64,000 bases of DNA from Vibrio penaeicida (lineage in GTDB: Bacteria; Pseudomonadota; Gammaproteobacteria; Enterobacterales; Vibrionaceae). Below the pieces are notes generated by a model, which worked only from the letters and a program-made list of their open reading frames with translations, made no database searches and was not told the DNA's origin. Positions 63,946-64,000 of this stretch are shown here, piece by piece. The stretch covers positions 1 through 64,000 of the forward strand of contig NZ_JAUYVM010000001.1 in assembly GCF_030689305.1 (NCBI RefSeq), in the 5' to 3' direction. Within the stretch, counting starts at the first letter, position 1; each line of letters opens with the position of its first letter. The position numbers and the translations under genes are program-made.

Positions 63946-64000
63946 CCAATAGGTATCCGTAATTATAATACTTTTTATTTCAATAGGTTGAGCAAGGTAG

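Noticed and set aside
1..64000. CRISPR arrays, tRNA or rRNA genes
   Set aside because: No regularly spaced direct repeats with unique spacers and no tRNA cloverleaf or rRNA signature were recognised by reading; a tRNAscan or Infernal run would settle this.

Overview
The window is about 64 kb of a gammaproteobacterial chromosome, almost certainly a Vibrio or close relative. Three things point that way: VCR-like integron attC sites at the left end, gene sets typical of Vibrio chromosome I (ycjX-ycjF-tyrR-rimJ, asnS, sdaC-sdaA, fumarase class I, H-NOX with a hybrid kinase), and moderate GC content. No rRNA, tRNA, CRISPR array, prophage or transposase gene was found. Gene density is high, and most genes are ordinary core or common accessory genes.

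Layout. 1-1354: the edge of an integron cassette array read on the minus strand, with two near-identical attC sites and two cassette genes but no integrase. One cassette encodes a short, degenerate FtsZ-like protein. 1.5-4.5 kb: ECF sigma factor, anti-sigma factor and vWA lipoprotein. 5-8.4 kb: BASS transporter, DEDDh exonuclease and a membrane diguanylate cyclase preceded by a 19-bp tandem repeat. 8.6-14.4 kb: a DUF2760-Hsp70-Hsp70 operon behind an apparent sigma-32 promoter. 14.4-24.2 kb: mixed accessory genes (YbjQ, Tat-exported PhoX phosphatase, a glycosylase, a VTT/DUF2141/SDR cluster divergent from a Crp/Fnr regulator, FMN reductase, Fe-type alcohol dehydrogenase, an SOS-controlled small gene). 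24.5-27.9 kb: a chemoreceptor paired with a periplasmic binding protein. 28.1-33.6 kb: DUF2947-like gene, rimJ, tyrR, ycjF, ycjX and a small membrane protein.

33.7-43.5 kb: fumarase, pabB, an H-NOX sensor with hybrid kinase, nudL-type Nudix hydrolase, serine transporter and serine deaminase, and a GNAT protein. 43.6-46 kb: queD and a pair of membrane genes including a PIG-V-like glycosyltransferase. 46.4-55.6 kb: a chemoreceptor with a c-type heme motif, asnS, an HD-GYP protein, an aspartate/aromatic aminotransferase, and a cNMP/CBS/DUF294 protein overlapping a DnaQ-like exonuclease. 55.7-58.2 kb: a BCCT transporter divergent from a MarR regulator. 58.3-63.7 kb: a two-component system (Cache kinase and NarL-type regulator) next to a complete DctPQM-type TRAP transporter.

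Two families of short non-autonomous elements are dispersed through the window. One is a 266-bp element with 20-bp terminal inverted repeats (two full copies). The other is a 282-bp element with the terminus TAGGGTCTGTTGA. Isolated ends of both lie in several intergenic gaps. Signal transduction is prominent: c-di-GMP turnover, two chemoreceptors, NO sensing, an ECF sigma factor and a TRAP-linked two-component system. The strongest candidates for something new are the FtsZ-like integron cassette and the heat-shock-type DUF2760-Hsp70-Hsp70 operon.
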